Positions 26,301 to 38,545 of a stretch of 64,000 bases of DNA are shown one piece after another. A program made the translations under genes and the position numbers. The notes under the pieces are model-generated. The model was not told where the DNA came from. It saw only the letters and a program-made list of their open reading frames with translations, and did not search any database. Location: assembly GCA_037576195.1 (NCBI GenBank), contig CM075102.1, forward strand, positions 34,654,745-34,718,744, read 5' to 3'. Each line of letters starts with the position of its first letter. Positions within the stretch are counted from its first letter, which is position 1. The DNA is from Phytoseiulus persimilis (lineage: Eukaryota > Arthropoda > Arachnida > Mesostigmata > Phytoseiidae).

Positions 26301-29300
26301 TTTATGCTACCGATCATGGAGAAAGATAACTCTGAGAATATGGTAGCATGCGTTCGAATGGACATACCCGTAAACGATTGAACCAGCCGCGAAAACTGAG
26401 AATATGGACATCGGCATGGAGAACAGAGCGTGCGTGAAAACGAACAAAGGCCCTCGATATTTTCCTTCGCGGCTTTCCTGGTAGTAACGTGTACGGTGAG
26501 GAGCATCTGCGGAGAGAATTCGAATTCGTAAACGCTTGTTCTTAAATATCGGAAAACTCTGATTCATCTATCCGTACATGAAGCAGCAATCTTTCCGTCT
26601 GATCCCAACGGGAATCGAAACCAATAATCGGATCGTCATGGAGCTCGCACCATGTCTTCCGGTCGTTGGTAACGACACAGGCTGGCCATACCCAAGCCTC
26701 CTGATTCTCTCCTGGGAAAACGATCGAAATTCCTCGGCAAGACGACGAATGGACAGCCAGAGGCAATATGAAGCATCTCGAACCGACGAATGATCGGTGA
26801 TTCGCGAAGTTAACATGACTAGCAGCCTCGGAGCATCAATTCCAAGTGAGCGCCATTTCTTTGTAGTTTCCTCGATTCCGGCGCTTTCGGGCGATAATCA
26901 TAGCCGAAGGAACTCGCCGAATCCGCCGCCAGCGAAATGAAACTTCTGGACGACTCCAATCAAATTTTCGAAAACGAGCCGTCGGAGAAACCATGATGAT
27001 CGTCATTCAAGTATATTTAGTACAAGATACATAACTAGCGGCAGAGAGAATGCACGGGAGCGGGTGGGAGAGTGCTGGGTTAGCTCGTAAAACATATGTG
27101 TTTGCCTGTGTGGGATGCGTGACGCTTCTTCTCTCTCTCTCTCTCTCCACTTGTGGGAGCCTTGAACGAATGTTCGTTGAACGTCCACAAGATCAAAAGC
27201 TCCGATAGGAACACATTAGGAGCCTTTTAGAGGTTTCCGACTCCACAGCGAGCGGCACAACAACCGCTGCTAACATGTGGGAGAAAATTGTCGCTCCGGA
27301 GAGGAAAGTGATCAAGACAACAAAAATGGTAACTCTTTATGTAAACACATCTGGGAAACACGATTCAGCTCATGGTCTTTATGATCCAATCAGGATTCCC
27401 GCGTCCACATAACAGGGAAACTGCGGAGAGGAGTGAGGCCTGTCGGTGGAATGTGAACCCGAATTCGCAAACACAGGATTGCGAAACAACTGGAAGCCCC
27501 GATTCCGAATGGAGCCCCGCAAGCGATCACTTTATTCCACCGAGGACCGAGAGGTTTCTCGCGGGACTCATACTTGGGAAGCCGTTCGGTTCTGGGCGCA
27601 CGTTCAGAACTTCCGAGTTCGTTCGCCGAGAATGCTTTCGAACGAAGCGGAAACAAAAGAAGTGAATTTCATCGGGAATTGGAGCTGAAAGCGGACACAC
27701 TGTGGCTGTCTGTTTCAAAAAGAGACAGAGTCTCGGGTAATTAGTCGGGTCATCTTTCTCTACACCGCGCCGTGATTCTCGGTAGAACATTCGGTAGAAG
27801 GTTCGGTCTACAGTTTGTGGAACAGAAGCAACTCCGGGTCGGCAGTTGACAGACAAGAACAACACTCTTTGTAGCTTGTGAGCTCTCTCTTCGACGACGG
27901 AGCGAACGAGTGAGCGAGCGAGTGAGTGGGCGAACTGTTCTCAAGGCGACCTCCTTCAGTTTGTCTTCGTTCTCTGACAAAAACCAACCGGAGATTTTCC
28001 AGCGTACCACGGCATTATCGAGACCGTTTCGATACGCTGAAACGTGGAGGGCACACTTGAAAGGACGCCAACGACGTATTGGTTTCCTCCTGAGCTTTTC
28101 CACCAAAAAGCGCACGAGCAAGTTATCGAGCGGCCGGCTACGTGAGCCTGCCTCGATTAGTTCGTGAAAGTTTTGAATGCTCTCATGCGAACTACGTGCG
28201 GCGTCCGCACCCTAGCTGACATCTTGAGCTCTTGAGTTCCCGAAGGAGGATTCAGCAATGGCCTCCACTTACATGTGATCGCAGTTATAACGGCTGATAG
28301 GAAGCTCGTTGCGGTGATCGAGGATAAGAGGAGACCGTTTCGAGTGAAGAACGACTGTTGTGAGTATTGGAGAGGATAGAAGAATATGAGCATGAAAGCG
28401 AAGAACGCCGGGAGCACCAGAGTTCGCAAAGTGAGGTCACGGATGGCACTCCAGTTGAAGTTGAACGACGATGCCATGAATCGACCGTACAACGCGGCGA
28501 AAACTTGCACGGAGGAAGGCTGCCCGTAAGCTGAAATTTCCGGAAATATCACTGTCAGAGTTCGCTCTTGATGTCCAGCACTAGGATTCCGGCTGTTGGA
28601 GATAGCGCCTCAGACATTCACCTGTTAGAGGCAATTTGTACTCCGAAGGTGGCGGCGGAGTCACGTCCGAAATCGCCCCGGAAGCCATTTTTCGATAGCG
28701 GGAACCTTCGATGCGGAACTTTTCCACGAGCGATTGAATTTGCGACGATGATTCGAGAAAGCGTTCTCGAGTCCTCCGGTCGACAGTCGACAGGCAGACT
28801 GGAAGTCAGAGATTCACGATCATCGCCAGACCCAAGTTCAGAGGAAAGTACCATCCCAGGGGACTTGTGGCGCTGTGAGATGTTCCGCACTTACGGTAAT
28901 ACATGAGGGGGTTCTCCATCTCGGGGCAGGGAAATCCGACGTTGCGGAAATAGTCGAGCATATGACGGGTGCTTCCGGTGTAGACAAGCTCGCCAAGACA
29001 AAGGTAGGTGACTCGATCGAGGAACGGGAAGATGTCCGAGCGCGGCTTGGACATCGACATCATTACGATTCGGTTGTATTTTTTAGCATGGTTCGCGAGT
29101 ATAGAAACGACGAAGTAGGTATTTAGTGGGTCCAGGTCTGCAGTCGGCTCGTCCAAAATAACCAGAACTGAAAAGACGAGGAAACGTCAGGCGAAAACGC
29201 GTGTGTATTCGTAACGGGGACGAATGATTCGTATGCGATGCTGTCGCCAAACTGTGCGTTCGGATTCGTGTTCGTTCACAGAAGAAGTTTGGCTTTGCGC

Positions 29301-32300
29301 GTGTCATCAACGATCTCTCCTCGTCATCTTCCCTCCGGATATTCCGTCAGTCCGCTTGATCGAGGAAAATTGGCGCGGTCTCGAGAAAGCTCGACTCAGC
29401 GGTTTCGACTGTATTCATCGAATGATGGCTCACCTGGATCCCTCACAAGTTCGAGCCCGATCGCGAGTCTCCGTTGCTCATTTATAGTTAATGTGGAAAC
29501 CTCTTTATCGGCCACCGCGTTTAGTGCAAGATCGGCCATCACCTGGAAGTTGAATCGGTTCATGAGCCGTCTGGAGCGTTAGGACTTGATTGGGCGCTCG
29601 TCTGGTCTCGTGCTCTGGAGCACCTGAAGGTTCATCAACTGACACGAGCGTGAATTGCCAACTTCTGCGGCCGCCGCCGACAGGATAAGTCCTGACTAAT
29701 GCTAATGATTTTCCTCGAGGGACTTCTCGTTTTCTCAGGAACAAGAACCCATTGTTGCAGAAGTGGAGTTGTCAGACTAATTCCCGTGACTTGATTTGCG
29801 CGGCCAACAATGGGAGAAAGATTCTTAGGGAGCGGCAGAGGGGTCGGTGGAGCCTTGGTCGCATTCGCCTCTGCTGCTGCGACGTGTCTCATTTGGAAAA
29901 ACTCGGCGCCCCTCTGTGATTTCCTACTTTTATCGCTGCATATTCTCGAGCTCCCTGCTGGACGTACAGCGGACTGATTCTTCTCGGCGAAATTCAAGCC
30001 ACTACGTCAAGCGCCTTCGTTCCAATCTGGAAGATAGAGAAACTCACCTGCTTCACTCTTGTTTTCTTCACACTCGCAGGAACTTTCGAGCCGACGGTGA
30101 GCTGAGCTCCCACGTCCAGGCTCTGCCTCACTGTCAAGCCTGGCACGAGATTCACTCGCCGCGGAACGTAACCGCATTGTTCCTTGAATTGAATTATAGT
30201 TATGTTCTCAAATCAGAAATTCGTAGCCCAAGATGAGGAGTTTTCTTCTGTCCCCGCCAGGGACAGAAACGGTTGCTGGCTCGGGTGGCCATTCAGAAGC
30301 AGCCGCGTTTCAAACTTCGCCAACCCGGACTGTCCTCGGGTTCCAGTTTTGGCTTTGCTCGATTTCGCAGAACATTCAACCAAGAACTCACCTGGAAGAG
30401 CCTGACAGTGATGGGGATATCGTTGAGCAGAATCTGCCCTCGAGTCGGCCCCATGGCGCGGCGAGCGATGACTTCAAGTAACGCTTTTTTTCCGCTTCCT
30501 TTGGATCCTGAGATCGCAGAGAATGCTCATCTTAGAGGGAGGATAGATCGTGCCGGAAGTTTCCATTTGGGTACGGTATCCGATTCAACATATTTGAGCG
30601 GAATCTCGCTGAGCGCGTCGACTTTTTCTTCCCCCTTCAACGGGGGCATCGCTTCCGTCAGCTTGCAGTCGATTCGTTCTCCATTTACCGGATGAAAGGG
30701 CAAAAACTGAGAAAATAACACCATCAGGAATTCACTGAGGCGAGATGCCCTTCAGCTCAGAAAACACGGTCACACCTGTCTCCAGCGCCGTCATTGGTTC
30801 TTTGAGGGTCTTCGTCTTTTCTTTTCTTGTCAGTCAGGAAGGATACGGGGAAATCCGTCGGTCCACCCGCTCAAAAGTCGGTCTGTGGGAACCGACCGAA
30901 TATGCTCGCAAGAGCGCTGTTTGAGACGCTCAACCAGAGTAGCTTCCGACACAATCTTCAGGAATTCAAAACATGACTAGACTGGACTGCAGCAAACTGC
31001 ACGGATATCATTGCTGCGTAAGTTGCAGAAACGCGCGAAGACACAATCCAGGGGCTTTCCCGCACGCGGCGCTCACGACGGAACAACGGCGCCCGGAGTA
31101 TTCGATCAGGCTCTTACGTTCTCTATGCGAAACTGCGGAATTCCTCCCGTAGCTCGACTGCGCGAGCTGCGAACGCGAATCCCGAGAAGAAAATGTTCTC
31201 GTTCCGTTCAATAGATTCGTTCAGTTGATGTCTCGTCAGTGAGTCACGCTGAAGTAGCGCTTTCTTCAGCACGAGATTTCACGTTGCGATTCAAAAGAGC
31301 CGCTAAATGGTAGTTGTGGTCATCGTGCTCGCTGTTGCTGATGTGGCAGTAGTGACGGCTGGGAATCGCGCAGGACACTAAGACAGCGTCAGTCTAGAGC
31401 GAACGAATGCAGCCTGCTCTGATGGGAGAACGATACGACGCCAAACGTCATTTTCCGCCGGACCCTAGTAGTGCACACAAATCAACGGAATAGTCTGTTT
31501 GGTAAATATGCCACCTAGGGCACCAAGGATCATTTGCTGGAAGATGCTTCCGTGAGAAATGGCGGCTCCGGCTTTGTTCTAGCCTCTCTGACAACCACAG
31601 CGTGCTTGGCCGGTAATTGGCTCGGATTTCTCACCACAAACGTGAAGTGAGATAATAAAGCTTGATTGATTCGCCGCTTTTGTTTTTATAACTCCTTCCG
31701 CGGGACAACTTTCCGAAAGCTGCTATAGTGGTTCCATCAACTAGAAACTCAACCAGTCACGCATAGTAATTCTGGTGTTTGGCGTCCGGTTGCGTAAGTT
31801 CAACGAGTGGCGATTTCGTCTGACCATTTGGTAAGGCAACGAAAACACTCCCGTTCATCGATGGGCTGCGCAAAAACTCGGAAAGTTCTCGATTTTCCGA
31901 TCCTTGGATCTTCAGAGGCGCGGATTCGGGCTCGTTCATCGTCATCGAAAGAACACAGCGCGAGAAGCTCGGATTCGGGAGCTCGGACGAAAGGAAAACT
32001 TGAATCGTTACTGAACTGAAAACTAATAATCTTTGCTCACGTCACTTGGGCAAATGACTCTCGGGCCGGTTCGTAAATATCTATAGATTGGAACTCCGAA
32101 ATGGAACTTCGGGCGAGACTTCCGAGTTACACTCCTTCTCCCGAGACCTATTTGGATGGCCTCTGAAAGCTCGGGGTGTGAGAGCGTCTCCGAGTTGTTC
32201 ATGATGCTTCACTATTAACTCCTTGATGAGAGCTCCATCTAGGCAGAACTTGGAGTCTGAAGGCGGGCTATGAGGCAAAGTTGCTCAACCTGTTCCAATA

Positions 32301-32703
32301 TCCGGAGCTGCCGGAGAATAATTCACTCACCGAGAACCGCCATGACTTCACCCGCGTGGACTTCCAGTGATACATCCTTAATTAGGGGGGCCGTCAGTCC
32401 AGTTCCAGTTAAACTTTGGACACACGACGGAGTCTGCACCGGACCGGTGTAGTGGATACCAACCAGCTCGAGGATGTGGTCTGTGGCCATGGAGGATTCG
32501 TCTGCAAAAAAATGGAATATGATGAGACTATAAAACGGCCTAAAACCCTACGACGAGAAAAACTGTTACGGGCACCGTCGGTCGCTCTCATCGTTGGAAC
32601 GCTGTCTTTTCTCTAATGCACTTCAGGAAACCTTACCGATACCGATTCCTCGCCACCACTCAGAATAATCGAGAGCCATCTTCTCCATCGAGTCTCCTTT
32701 CAT
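23353..32703 (-). CDS. ABCG half-transporter, sterolin-1 (ABCG5)-like, complete 11-exon gene, 662 residues
   Basis: This is a membrane half-transporter expected to work as a dimer, exporting sterols or other lipids by analogy with ABCG5/ABCG8. Exons: 32637..32703, 32331..32501, 30392..30507, 30048..30182, 29434..29542, 28895..29167, 28622..28798, 28273..28530, 26368..26506, 24438..24623, 23353..23710. All junctions are GT-AG and in phase; total 1989 bases. The start is MKGDSMEKMALDY; a 5' UTR intron may precede it (acceptor CCTACAG). Walker A is GSKGSGKK (80-87), the signature region TLTINEQ (180-186), Walker B LVILDE (201-206), then SMSKPRSD in the H-loop position (237-244). Six membrane segments span about 387-655, with a large outer loop before the last holding NGTS and two Cys. 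Length fits the family. The Walker A Ser/Thr is Lys, and the H-loop His is Ser. Introns of 1.7 to 1.8 kb (24624..26367, 26507..28272, 30508..32330) contain nothing I recognise. No ABCG8-like partner was found in the window. Confidence 0.95.
27130..27147. repeat. CT dinucleotide microsatellite
   Basis: There are about eight uninterrupted CT units within an intron of the ABCG gene. Confidence 0.8.
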
Positions 32704-35700
32704 GTTATAGACTGTAGGAGTTGAGAAGTTTCTTTTTTGCCTCCCTCCCTCTGTTCAACATTCACTAATCGGATTGTCCGCTTTCCGATTTTCCAGACTC
32801 CAATCGCTTTTAATCCACTTCCCACCCAGTCGATCAGCAAACGAAGTCCTCCTCTGTGCCGTCTGGGAACATGTCGCTCACAGTCCTCTACTGTCTCTGG
32901 ACAAGTATTTCTCCCGGAAAAAAGGAGAGCGCTCTATCTTGAGCAAAATCACTGTTCGCGGACGATGAACTTTCAACCGAAGCGGTGAACTCAAGTGTCA
33001 CAAACAAACCGAGCGAGCATTTCGAACAGAATTGAACACACAGTAGCACTAAGGCAAGAACTTTCACAAATCCGAGGGTCTAGTTCAAATGGAATCCAGG
33101 GAGAGCCGGACTTGTAGGAGAGAGAAGGAGCTTTTCGTCGGCGCGGTGAGGGGCGCGCTTTCCCAAAACTTCACCATGTCCAATGTGTAAGACGCATCGC
33201 CTCCGCGTCCACAAATGAAGCAGAAGCGTCGATTACGATTCGATTCGTCAAAAAGATGGTTGATGAAGGACCCTCCGCCCGGTTGAATGCCTCGTCATCA
33301 CATTTTCCTTCGGCCAGACATTCGCGAGCAACGAAAACATCTCGATCCGCTCCAAGCGAAACGTTCGCAAAACCTCGGCTCACTTGAACCCCTCCAAATG
33401 GGGAAACAAGCCCACGAATAAACAAATGAGCAGGGGCCGAGGCGTGAATATTGCGGTCGAAATCGTCCAAAATTCGAAAATGAGAGGCAAATTTCCGTGG
33501 AAAATCAACACTCAAATATATTTCTCGATCAAATTTCGTACTGTGGCCTTAGGCGCAGCCGCTGCCGGAGCAAACAATTCGAAGAAATCAGATTCCACCA
33601 ATGGACGTTTCGAAACGAGTTGAAAATAAAATGGGGAATCCGAACTTTCGAATCAAAGATAATTATTTCCCAGCTGCGGAGAAATCGATGACCTGGGAGC
33701 GGGTCCAATTCAAGAGAACTTCCGCGGAGACAATTCCATTCCTGGCGATCAGTGGGGTTCCAGCTGATTTTCGAATCCATCGAACACCTTATTGGATCCA
33801 ACCATATTTTCGATAGAACGCGAGCGACGTTTGTAAGTGTCTCTCCCAGATCCTGGAGGCGTCAACGGCACAGATTTCGATAGCCTCAGCCGCACCCTGT
33901 GACAGCCTTCGATTTGAGGCGAATGTCACAGAGTACGGCTCTCGGAGAATATTGACCTCCCAATGGATTCCCAAGTGTCGCTGATACCTTTCTGGACCCC
34001 CGAGTTCTCCCGGAAGCCCTTAATCCGCGGAGGTGAACTCAAGATCGTTGCGGTGCCATCCCTTCCGATCAGCGAGCAAGAAAGTGCATCCCGTACGGAA
34101 CAAGCCGATCTCAATTCCGGATGTTATTTTCACAAATAGATCTAGAATGAGCCATTCCATACACCGATTTTGCGACCAGCCTAAGAAACCGAAGTGGTCT
34201 CGGAGCTAGGGTCGAGAATCCATGGTTTCGATGAATCGCGAATCAGAGAGAATCTCAGCGTGGACAGACCAAATACCGGCCCTGATATCCTTCTCCCTCC
34301 ACATCGGATAATAAGAACTGGACCAACGCTGTTCTGTCGCATTTCCTCACCTCCACGCGTAATGAGAATCCATCGGACGAACTTTCGAGCAAGATCTTGA
34401 TAGATATCAGGAATCTGAGTTGTGGGATCCACTTAGAAGACTTCTTCCGTCTCCGGATCGTTAACAGCAGCCACAACGACAGCTTTAACTACCTTGGAAC
34501 GGGGTAAGAAAACTGAAGTCATCAACGATCGCCGATACAATCTGACCGCAACGGAAGCAGAATGATCCGATAGATGAACTAATCAGTTGGATATTTTACC
34601 TCACTGGGCTCAAAACAGGTGAAATGGGGAAAAAAGTTGTTTTTTCGATGGAACGGGCGGACCGATGTTGATCTCAGCCCAACATCCAAATCAACAAGGA
34701 TTTCAACAAAGACGTAGTTTACCACCCACAGAAGCGAGTCATGTAAAGTAACGAGAAATACTCTCAAGAGCGAATAAATCCCGTGCAGGATATGACAAGC
34801 TATCAGCATCTACCAAGAATCAGTCCACGTTTTTTCCATCGCAAGGGCGCTCTGTGAGCGGCAGGCACTTTAATTGCATTTCTAGGCCGTAGAAGATTGT
34901 TACGAACAAATCATAGCTCGCAGACTACCCAAAACGCACGAGGGCGGCGATGGGGCTGTGTCGGAGGAAATCCGAAGCAAAGCCTTTGTTCGGTGATCTC
35001 ATGTGATTCGGTGTCGAAACCCACCGGCGCCGTTAGCGGCTTTACTTCGCCACTTGTTTCACCGCCACTGCTGTTCGGCGCTACCGCCACTAGGACCACG
35101 AACACCATCGCTGCGCGGGCTACGTCAAACACTGCTGGCCACACAATGGCTACGGTACGAACTGTAACTGCTACCGCTGGTACCGTTGCCAGAGATACCT
35201 TCACCGGCACTAACCCTCCGTGAGTCAGCCAAGCGTATCGCTAAAACAGAATGCTCAGAAGCGTCGACGATTCGCGGAAAAATCTGTAACAACTGTTTGT
35301 TTCCGTTGTGAAATCGACGTTGCACCTCAAGTTAACAGCAGAATGTGAATACGTTGGTTTTGAACCGCTTGTCTGATGAGCAAGTTCGACCCCGAGTTGA
35401 AGCGAAAGCGCATTTCAAGCCTTGGGGTGAAGCTTTCGGGTCGAGACCCGGCCCCGAGAACTAACTTCTAGAAAGTTTTCAGCTTCTGGTAGTATCAATT
35501 CATCGTTTTCGTTCCGTATTCATCGTATACGTCATCCTTTGTGACGAAGTTCTCTGGAAGTGATATTTTCCATGAGAAGGTGGAACCGCAAATCTTTGGT
35601 CAAAACGAGTGAGACGTGAATGTGGAAACTTCGCTGAAAGGTGATACACCGTGGTCGATTGAAACACCGCGCATCTACTGACGAAGGATTCACAAATTCG

Positions 35701-36890
35701 GTTCCTAAAGTTTCATTGTCTCGCGTTGTTGAAAAGTCCGAGGTTTCCCGAGGTTTTCGTGTTCGAATCAAAATCTGTGATCGACACTGACGGGTTACGA
35801 CCGAACCCACGCGCCCGTTTCTCCTCCGCGAAACGACTGCAGTAGGACCCCGGACCTGGATACAGCAGACCAATGCCGAGTCCAGACTCCAAACTTGCCC
35901 CAGATCCAATCAGACCAGTCACGACGGAACAATTCGGGCGGCACTGTCCACAGAAAAAGAGTGCGCGGATGGGATTTCCGACTCGTTTGCGTGGCTTACG
36001 CAGATGCACGTTGTGCTGAAGCCCGATCCGTCATTCCGGGCGACGAGTTGAAACTTGTTACATATTTACTGTGGGATTGTGGATGTTGCGAATGTAAACA
36101 ACGGATTCGGAACTGTAACCGAGCTCCACTGAGCGTATCCGAGCCCAGCTCTGGATATAACGGACGTCGGTTTTGATGCTTTTTTCGGCCACTCAGGACT
36201 CCCCGTCCCCTCAGGAATTCGGTTGAGGTGCGAACTCGGCAACGAGACGACGAAGGGAATACCGCGACACAGGCGAAATCCTTGACCAGTCCTCATTCAT
36301 TCGAAGTCGATACCAGAAAGCGGAGCAACATAAACAGGAGCCAAAGTAATTTTCGAAAGTAAGATAGAATTTCAGATCTCTGCTAGATCGTCTGGTGACA
36401 ACGGCGGCGAACACGGTGATTTGAGGATAACTGCTTTCCCGCACACAACCGACCAAGAAAAAATCGACAGCCATTCTAAATCGGTTCGGTCCTCTGTCGA
36501 AGGTTCTCAGATGAACTCATGCGATTAACACCCTTGTGTTTTTCGGTGAGCTGCTTTTCTGGGAGGCTCGCAACCACGAGCTTTTTCAAGCTATTGCTTC
36601 CATCTTGAATACGGGAAACGATTCGAGAGTCTGGAGTCGCAGAACCCAGACCCGTGCGATGGAGTTTCAACGGAAAAGAAGAAAGCAATCGGATGCTAGT
36701 GACGTGCATTTTTATGTGAGATGGGCGGAAATCATCCCATGACGCTTTCATCCAACTGAGTCTTGAAAACGGTTGGTGCTGCGCTATCGACTTGCTTCAG
36801 TGAGTTGGGGGCCCATTATCGCTATCTTTCGTGGATCACAGATGGAAAAGTCCTCCCGACTGATCCGAAAAGGAAGGTCCAACTGGGATA
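32704..36890. other. Region upstream of the ABCG gene without a supported gene
   Basis: The ABCG promoter and any untranslated first exon should lie in the low part, since the start codon sits just after a likely splice acceptor. A minus-strand frame at 34579..34809 and another at 36211..36474 read as hydrophobic segments and might belong to the candidate membrane gene next door, but no splice sites join them. A segment at 35040..35220 is built of degenerate repeats around GCTACCGC, giving a Thr/Ala-rich plus frame and a Val/Ala-rich minus frame. Confidence 0.4.
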
Positions 36891-38545
36891 CTAAGGTGCC
36901 GCGCTGAACAGCACAATCAGGAATACACTCCACGTGACCAGCCTCGAGTACAACGTAACCTCCCATCGAGCGGCACGATTGGAAATCGCTTGCGCGAGTG
37001 GAGCTGTTCCCACAACCCACACTGATGCAGTATAGAACATCAAAAGTTCGTAATCGATTTGCATCAAACCAGGGCCCGGAACGATGGAAATCACTTAAGT
37101 GAGGGTTGCGCAAGGTTCGACCGGACCAGCCGAGTTGATCTTATATTTACAGATGAAGATAGTATAAAACAATAAAAAAAAACTTGTGCAATATTCCTTC
37201 GGTACCACATGATGCTCGTTGGCGGGCATTCGAGCTTGAGGGACTTAAAACGCAGCTCGATGCGTCGAAGCGGGGGCTGGAGTGGTGGCTGACCGGCCTG
37301 CCAACTGGCCCGCAAGTCAGCCGGTTCCCCACCCCTCTCCTAACATCAAGGTGCCACTCACAAATTGAGACCCAGAGAATGGGGTTTGCCCCAAACAGTA
37401 AACCAAATACAAAGAGGCAGGTTGAAACTAAGCGAACTGACGGGAAGTCCGATGGCCTGCCAATAACGCTCGTCAGAGTTCTCGATCAATTCCGCTGACG
37501 ACTCGTGCTGTGTGAGCTGTTAAAGCAGGATGAGTGATACAACAACCCTCAGGTTGAGTTCAGATGTGGCTTCAACTCTCGCCTCCTCGTTCTATCAAGT
37601 GATCCCAGACCATGGCGTTCCCGGAAAATTCAGAAAGTAAGTGACTCTCTATGTTATAATCACAGCTCAATCCGTTCCGAAACGTGCGGGGCGAGCTTTT
37701 TTTCGTTTACGAGTTCGAAGAGCGAAGATTCGGTGAGTTGGGAGAGAGATCGCCGGGAACAAAAACGAATCGAGTGACTCGATGGTTTCGGTACACTGGT
37801 CGGCATTTGGAGCTCCGGGTGAAGAATTCTTGATAACTTTGAGCTGTCGATGTGTGGGCGATGAGGAGAAACGAGAGCTCCTCTAGATTCACGAACAAAA
37901 ACAACCGTATTGCGGGAGCTCGGAGAGCGGATCCGTCTACCCGACCCGAAAGACAGCTCGATTATCCGTGAAACGTCCAGAATGCTTATCGGCTAGTTCC
38001 TGATCAGTCGAAGTATCCGACTGAATGTAGCTCAAAAATGGTTGACGCAATTTCGCGGCTCATTTATACGCGGTGATCAGAACGAAAATCAATGTTCAAA
38101 CCGCAGCGATGTCGTTTGAAGCGAGAGAACTTCGGGAGAACTTTCAGACAAATCACGGATCCAGTTTCTCGGTCGGTTTGCTTGAAGTACTTATTTGGTT
38201 TTCGAAACGACTTAAGGAGTTTCGACGCCGTTGACTTGGATTTCATGTTGCTACGTCATAAGCAACGTTTACTCCACCGAACAGATGCATAGCTCGTGAA
38301 TCCATGCCGATGGGGGATTTCGCGAACGTCAAAAGTTTTATGTTCCGAAGTTTCCCGAGTGGATCATTAGTATCTCTCCACAAGACAGCTGACCGCTCAC
38401 CACAGCCCACACCTCACGCAAAGATTTCCTCAGCCGGGTCAGGGCTGCAAAGAGCGAGAGGACATAGAGTAAGCCGTAGATCCTGTCGCGGCTTAGAGAA
38501 GGTATCCCAAGGCTGCCCTTCTTCTCAGAAAATACTTCGCCAGTT
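36891..38545 (-). CDS. Candidate multi-exon membrane protein, partial model
   Basis: Three exon-like blocks are seen. Block 38401..38545 encodes a hydrophobic run (IYGLLYVLSLFAAL) followed by RLRKSLREVWAV, ending at donor GTG|GTGAGC. Block 37362..37516 follows acceptor TTTAACAG and encodes LTQHESSAELIENSDERYWQ, then a hydrophobic stretch ending at donor GTGAGT. These two join in phase 0. Block 36891..37093 encodes ELLMFYTASVWVVGTAPL and VTWSVFLIVLFSAAP and then a stop, but its phase does not follow directly from the previous block, so an exon is missing or the model is wrong. The pattern of short loops and several membrane helices would fit an arthropod chemoreceptor-type protein, but no diagnostic motif is visible and the N-terminus was not found. 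Confidence 0.32.
37530..37636 (+). CDS. Possible first coding exon of an unknown plus-strand gene
   Basis: An ATG in a fair context opens MSDTTTLRLSSDVASTLASS and runs 35 codons to a strong donor (AGAAA|GTAAGTGA). I could not find a downstream exon that continues it. It lies inside what would be an intron of the opposite-strand candidate membrane gene, 14 bases from that gene's acceptor, so at most one of the two readings may be right. Confidence 0.2.

Noticed and set aside
29543-29570. Alternative upstream acceptor for ABCG exon 5 at 29571
   Set aside because: Starting the exon at 29570 breaks the frame with the previous exon; the acceptor giving exon start 29542 joins in phase and yields VKQVMADLAL.
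31757-31945. Minus-strand frame MTMNEPESAPLKIQGSENRE in an ABCG intron
   Set aside because: The flanking ABCG exons join in phase without it, and no splice sites of good quality bound it.
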